Of a stretch of 64,000 nucleotides of DNA, positions 61,164 through 64,000 are shown piece by piece. The position numbers were made by a program, and so were the translations under genes. The notes beneath the pieces are model-generated. The model did no database searches. It was not told the DNA's origin and saw only the letters and a program-made list of their open reading frames with translations. How positions within the stretch are numbered: the first letter of the stretch is position 1; the number at the start of each line of letters is the position of its first letter. This DNA is from Spirochaetota bacterium. GTDB taxonomy: Bacteria; Spirochaetota; Spirochaetia; Sphaerochaetales; Sphaerochaetaceae. The stretch covers positions 1 to 64,000 of the forward strand of contig CAKJZO010000024.1 in NCBI GenBank assembly GCA_918298275.1. The letters run 5' to 3'.

Positions 61164-61177
61164 CGCAAACGTTTTCG
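61164..61177. promoter_or_regulatory. LacI-type operator 3 (HAD array)
   Basis: CGCAAACGTTTTCG; its reverse strand reads CGAAAACGTTTGCG, matching operators 1 and 2. It begins 10 bases after the -10, the place expected for a roadblock operator. Confidence 0.78.
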
Positions 61178-61202
61178 TTGATTGTTGCTCAAGGATTTCC
61201 GG

Positions 61203-61967
61203 ATGATAGATACAGTACTGTTTGACATAGGCGGAACACTGATAAAGCAGAAGCGCAGTGCACAGAGGTCCCTTCTCTATTCCCGCTTCGTCAAGCAGAC
61301 TCTCTCTGAAATCGGCATCGATATCACTCTTGATGATCAGAAATTCTTCGACAGAATCTACTCCAATCAAGAAACCTACAAGCACGAGGGAGAAACGACC
61401 TTCAGGGAACTTCCTCCGATTGAAGTCTGGAGAGACAATATCCTTCGCGAATACGACATCACGATCGATAAGCTTGAGCATGTTGCCGAGAGCCTGTCGT
61501 TCACATATGACTATATCCGCATGGAAAACAGTCCCAGACCCAATCTGAGGCAATCATTGGAGCAGCTCAGGTCCATGGGCCTCAAGCTCGGCATCATCAC
61601 GAATACGATATCAAAGACCTTTGCAGAGCATATTCTCAACGAATACATGGTACTTCCCTACTTTCCGGTAATAGTGAAATCCTGCGAGTTCGGTATCCGG
61701 AAACCTCATCCTGCCATCTTCCAGCATGCAATGAATTTGATAGGAAGCACGAGGGAAACCACCTGCTATGTAGGAGATACGATTTCACGCGATGTCCTGG
61801 GTTCCAGGAATGCCGGCCTTGCAATGGCCATCAAGATCAGAAACAGCTCCATAGCCCACAGGGATACCGCCTTTCAGGGGTCTGATGCCCCGAAGGCGGA
61901 TTTCGAGATAGATGACCTCATCGAAATACCTGAGATTATTGAAACCTTCAACAAGGAGAGAACATGA
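61203..61967 (+). CDS. HAD-superfamily hydrolase 2 (first of the tandem array)
   Basis: It has 254 residues. Motif I VLFDIGGTLIK, motif II GIITNTISKT, motif III IRKPHPAIF, motif IV CYVGDTISRDVLGSRNAG. The helical cap lies between residues about 15 and 85 with FRELPPIEVWRDNIL. The second Asp of DxD is Gly. ATG at 61203 preceded by AAGGAT. It overlaps the next gene by 4 bases (ATGA). Confidence 0.9.
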   Translation: MIDTVLFDIGGTLIKQKRSAQRSLLYSRFVKQTLSEIGIDITLDDQKFFDRIYSNQETYKHEGETTFRELPPIEVWRDNILREYDITIDKLEHVAESLSFTYDYIRMENSPRPNLRQSLEQLRSMGLKLGIITNTISKTFAEHILNEYMVLPYFPVIVKSCEFGIRKPHPAIFQHAMNLIGSTRETTCYVGDTISRDVLGSRNAGLAMAIKIRNSSIAHRDTAFQGSDAPKADFEIDDLIEIPEIIETFNKERT

Positions 61968-62686
61968 TAGACACCATTTTCTTTGACGTAGGAAACACAC
62001 TCAGAATCGTCGTTCCTGACAAGGAATTCATAGCCAATGCTGAAGCCGAGCTCATGAAACTCGTACGAACGAAGGAAGACCATGACAGTTTCTTCGCAAA
62101 GCTCGAGGAACGTTGGGTCGCATACCGCAGAACTGCAAAGACTACCCTCCTGGATGCCGGAGAGATGGAACTCTGGCGTGACTGGCTGCTTCCTGACTAC
62201 GATCCTGAGCTGATCAGCGAGAAGGCCGCCCGTCTTACCAGACTCTGGCGTGACCATGACGGTCGCAGAGTGGCCCGTCCCGATGTCAAGACAACCCTTG
62301 AAGAACTGGACAGACGCGGATATACGATGGGAATCATTGCAAATACCATCACGGAAACGGAGATCCCCGACTGGATGTTCGAGGACAAGGTCGCCCGATT
62401 CTTCAAGACCGTCATCCTCTCCTCCAAGGTAAGGATCCGAAAACCTGATCCTGCAATCTATCAGCTTGCCTGCAGGGCAATCAATAAGGAACCTGCAAGC
62501 TGCGCCTATGTAGGAGACAATCCGATCAGGGATGTCCAGGGAACACGTGATGCAGGATTCGGCATGATGATCCGCATAGATGAACCTGACACCATCAAGA
62601 AGGAACCCCAGGAAATCAAGCTCCATCCGGATTACACCATCGAGAGCATCTCGGAATTGCTCAAGATCTTTAAACCTTTATGGTAA
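61964..62686 (+). CDS. HAD-superfamily hydrolase 3
   Basis: It has 240 residues. Motif I IFFDVGNTLRIV, motif II GIIANTITET, motif III IRKPDPAIY, motif IV AYVGDNPIRDVQGTRDAG. The cap segment AGEMELWRDWLLPDYDPEL resembles the equivalent in HAD 2, 4 and 5 (xxELWxxWLxPxY). Same DxG substitution. Translationally coupled to HAD 2; 11 bases to HAD 4. Confidence 0.9.
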   Translation: MIDTIFFDVGNTLRIVVPDKEFIANAEAELMKLVRTKEDHDSFFAKLEERWVAYRRTAKTTLLDAGEMELWRDWLLPDYDPELISEKAARLTRLWRDHDGRRVARPDVKTTLEELDRRGYTMGIIANTITETEIPDWMFEDKVARFFKTVILSSKVRIRKPDPAIYQLACRAINKEPASCAYVGDNPIRDVQGTRDAGFGMMIRIDEPDTIKKEPQEIKLHPDYTIESISELLKIFKPLW

Positions 62687-62697
62687 AAGGAGTTGAT

Positions 62698-63462
62698 ATG
62701 GAAAACAGAGAATTCGATGCAATTTTCTACGACCTTGGCGGAACACTGCGCCTTGTTGAACGCGATGCGGCATTCGAGGCTGAAGCCAGAAGAAAGATAG
62801 CGCAGATGTGCGGAGAAAAAGGAGATCCGGATGAATTCTGCAAGTTCCTCGACTACCGCTATGTCGGCTACCGCAAATGGTGCTTCGAAACCATGAAGGA
62901 AGCTCCGGAAGAGGAACTCTGGACCAAGTGGCTTGCCCCGGAATACCCGAGGGATCTCATCAGGAAGAATGCAATAGAGCTTACCATAGAATACAGGAAC
63001 AAGGACGGTCGCCGTGTAGTGGCACCTAACGGAGCCCAGTCCGTCAGGGATATGTATGCACACGGGTATAAGCTCGGAATCATAAGCAACCTCGTCACAT
63101 CCCAGGAGATTCCGCGCTGGCTCAAGGAAGATGACCTTGAGCAGTACTTCGGCGCAGTACTGCTTTCCTGCGTCGAGGGAATAAGGAAACCGGATCCCAG
63201 AATCAGCGACAAGGCCTGCAGGATCCTGGGAGTCACTCCCGAACGCTGTGTCTATATAGGAGACAACCTCGACAGGGATGTGGAAGGCACGCGTCTTGCC
63301 GGCTATGGGATGTTCATCCTCTACACTACTCCTGAGAAGCTTGCAAAGGAGAAGATCACCGATGCAAACAGACCGGATGCCGTCATTTTCGATTTCAATG
63401 AACTGAAAGACATATTCCCGAAGGCCCCTTACGTGGCATGGGATAAGATCAGGAGAGTATGA
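62698..63462 (+). CDS. HAD-superfamily hydrolase 4
   Basis: It has 254 residues. Motif I IFYDLGGTLRLV, motif II GIISNLVTSQ, motif III IRKPDPRIS, motif IV VYIGDNLDRDVEGTRLAG. Cap PEEELWTKWLAPEYPRDL. The start at 62698 has AGGAG 5 bases upstream; an earlier in-frame ATG overlaps HAD 3. Phosphatase-type, with the same DxG change. One-base overlap with HAD 5. Confidence 0.9.
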   Translation: MENREFDAIFYDLGGTLRLVERDAAFEAEARRKIAQMCGEKGDPDEFCKFLDYRYVGYRKWCFETMKEAPEEELWTKWLAPEYPRDLIRKNAIELTIEYRNKDGRRVVAPNGAQSVRDMYAHGYKLGIISNLVTSQEIPRWLKEDDLEQYFGAVLLSCVEGIRKPDPRISDKACRILGVTPERCVYIGDNLDRDVEGTRLAGYGMFILYTTPEKLAKEKITDANRPDAVIFDFNELKDIFPKAPYVAWDKIRRV

Positions 63463-64000
63463 TGAAGGAAAACATCAAAGCCCTGTTTCTGGATCTGGGA
63501 GGCACATTCCGTGAAGTCTACGAGAACAAGCCTTTCTCAGACGATGCAAGAAGAAGAATAGCCGAAATCTGCAAGACGGATATGGATCCGGATTCCTACT
63601 ACGACTTTCTCAACAAGAGATATGACGTCTACCGTGAGTGGGTCCTGCACTTCATGTGCGAACCGCCCGAGCAGTTTCTGTGGTCACGCTGGCTCTGTCC
63701 CGAGCTCGATACCGACTACATCGAATCCCACGCGCAGGAACTCACCTACTACTTCCGCCGTGCAAAAGGAGAGCGCCTGATAGTCCCCGGAGGTCTTGAA
63801 ACCGTCAAGGAGATCAGAAAACGCGGTTATCTCGTAGGTATCATCAGTGATCTGGTAGGTACCCGGGAAATAGACGAGTGGCTGGACAACGACGGAATCA
63901 GGGATTTGTTCTGCACGGTGCAGCAGTCATCCATCACAATGCTCCGCAAACCCCACCCTGCCATCTACTACCTTGCGCTGAAGGAAGCTCATGTCAGACC
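63462..64000 (+). CDS. HAD-superfamily hydrolase 5 (partial, 3' end outside window)
   Basis: About 179 residues visible before the window ends. Motif I LFLDLGGTFREV, motif II GIISDLVGTR, motif III LRKPHPAIYY; motif IV is beyond the edge. Cap EQFLWSRWLCPELDTDYI. Two adjacent ATGs: 63462 is chosen because AGGAG is 6 bases away; 63459 is only 3 away. The array may continue to the right. Confidence 0.88.
   Translation, partial: MKENIKALFLDLGGTFREVYENKPFSDDARRRIAEICKTDMDPDSYYDFLNKRYDVYREWVLHFMCEPPEQFLWSRWLCPELDTDYIESHAQELTYYFRRAKGERLIVPGGLETVKEIRKRGYLVGIISDLVGTREIDEWLDNDGIRDLFCTVQQSSITMLRKPHPAIYYLALKEAHVR

Overview
The window looks like a chromosomal segment of a spirochaete, probably Sphaerochaeta- or Treponema-like and host-associated. 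The evidence is indirect: a small PUR-domain protein of the BpuR/DUF3276 type, an unusually short SMC, a short group-2 sigma-70 factor, outer-membrane-type barrel and lipoprotein genes, and strong GGAGG ribosome sites with TTGACA-17-TATAAT-like promoters. No 16S or other marker fixes the taxon. Housekeeping genes dominate the left 25 kb, and accessory transport, secretion and carbohydrate genes dominate the rest. There is no CRISPR array, no intact insertion sequence and no phage module.

Layout. 0-8 kb: rpe-dtd-recA-scpA run as one leftward operon, followed by an RpiR-type regulator, smc, rnhB, a PUR-domain gene and tRNA-Gly. 8-12 kb: carbamate kinase, then a compact four-gene operon of unrecognised exported beta-rich proteins. 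12-18 kb: rpsU, a degenerate M29-like protein, coaX, a YbiT-type ABC-F ATPase, tRNA-Glu(CTC), tRNA-Gln(CTG), tsaD, a small acidic protein, then a repeat-rich gap carrying a 17-bp duplicate of the tRNA-Thr 3' end. 18-26 kb: ppdK, a sigma factor, an acyltransferase with a zinc ribbon, an Fe-S aldo/keto reductase and gpmA. 26-28.4 kb: a GH16 lipoprotein coupled to an N-acyl-D-amino-acid deacylase-like enzyme.

28.4-36.3 kb holds an unusual membrane cluster. A voltage-sensor K+ channel, a dicarboxylate-type symporter with an N-terminal degenerate RsbW-like (GHKL) domain and a MATE transporter with a C-terminal RsbW-like domain form one operon. It is divergent from a 1046-residue MscS channel with two predicted extracytoplasmic sensor regions. 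36.3-44.5 kb: a YjbR-MGMT fusion, a two-domain surface lipoprotein, a barrel-type outer-membrane protein, a fucose-isomerase-like enzyme, an aldo/keto reductase, a 2H phosphoesterase, msrA and asd, mostly in one overlapping operon. 44.5-49.6 kb: a metal exporter and Fur-family regulator operon behind a tandem palindromic operator, followed by a glycosyltransferase and two lipoproteins, then a MarR/OhrR-like regulator with a glutathione peroxidase whose promoter contains a perfect inverted repeat.

49.6-64 kb: a DMT exporter and a phosphatase lipoprotein, then a carbohydrate regulon. It comprises an AfuABC/FbpABC-like ABC importer with a fused permease, a HAD phosphatase at its head, a PfkB kinase, a LacI regulator, a YwaF-like membrane protein, and a tandem array of four more divergent HAD paralogues running off the right end. 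Three near-identical LacI-type operators (GAAAACGTTTRC) sit in front of the ABC operon, lacI-pfkB and the HAD array and tie these units together. The most plausible reading is uptake and dephosphorylation/rephosphorylation of a phosphorylated sugar or polyol. This regulon and the GHKL-fused transporter cluster are the two most interesting systems here.
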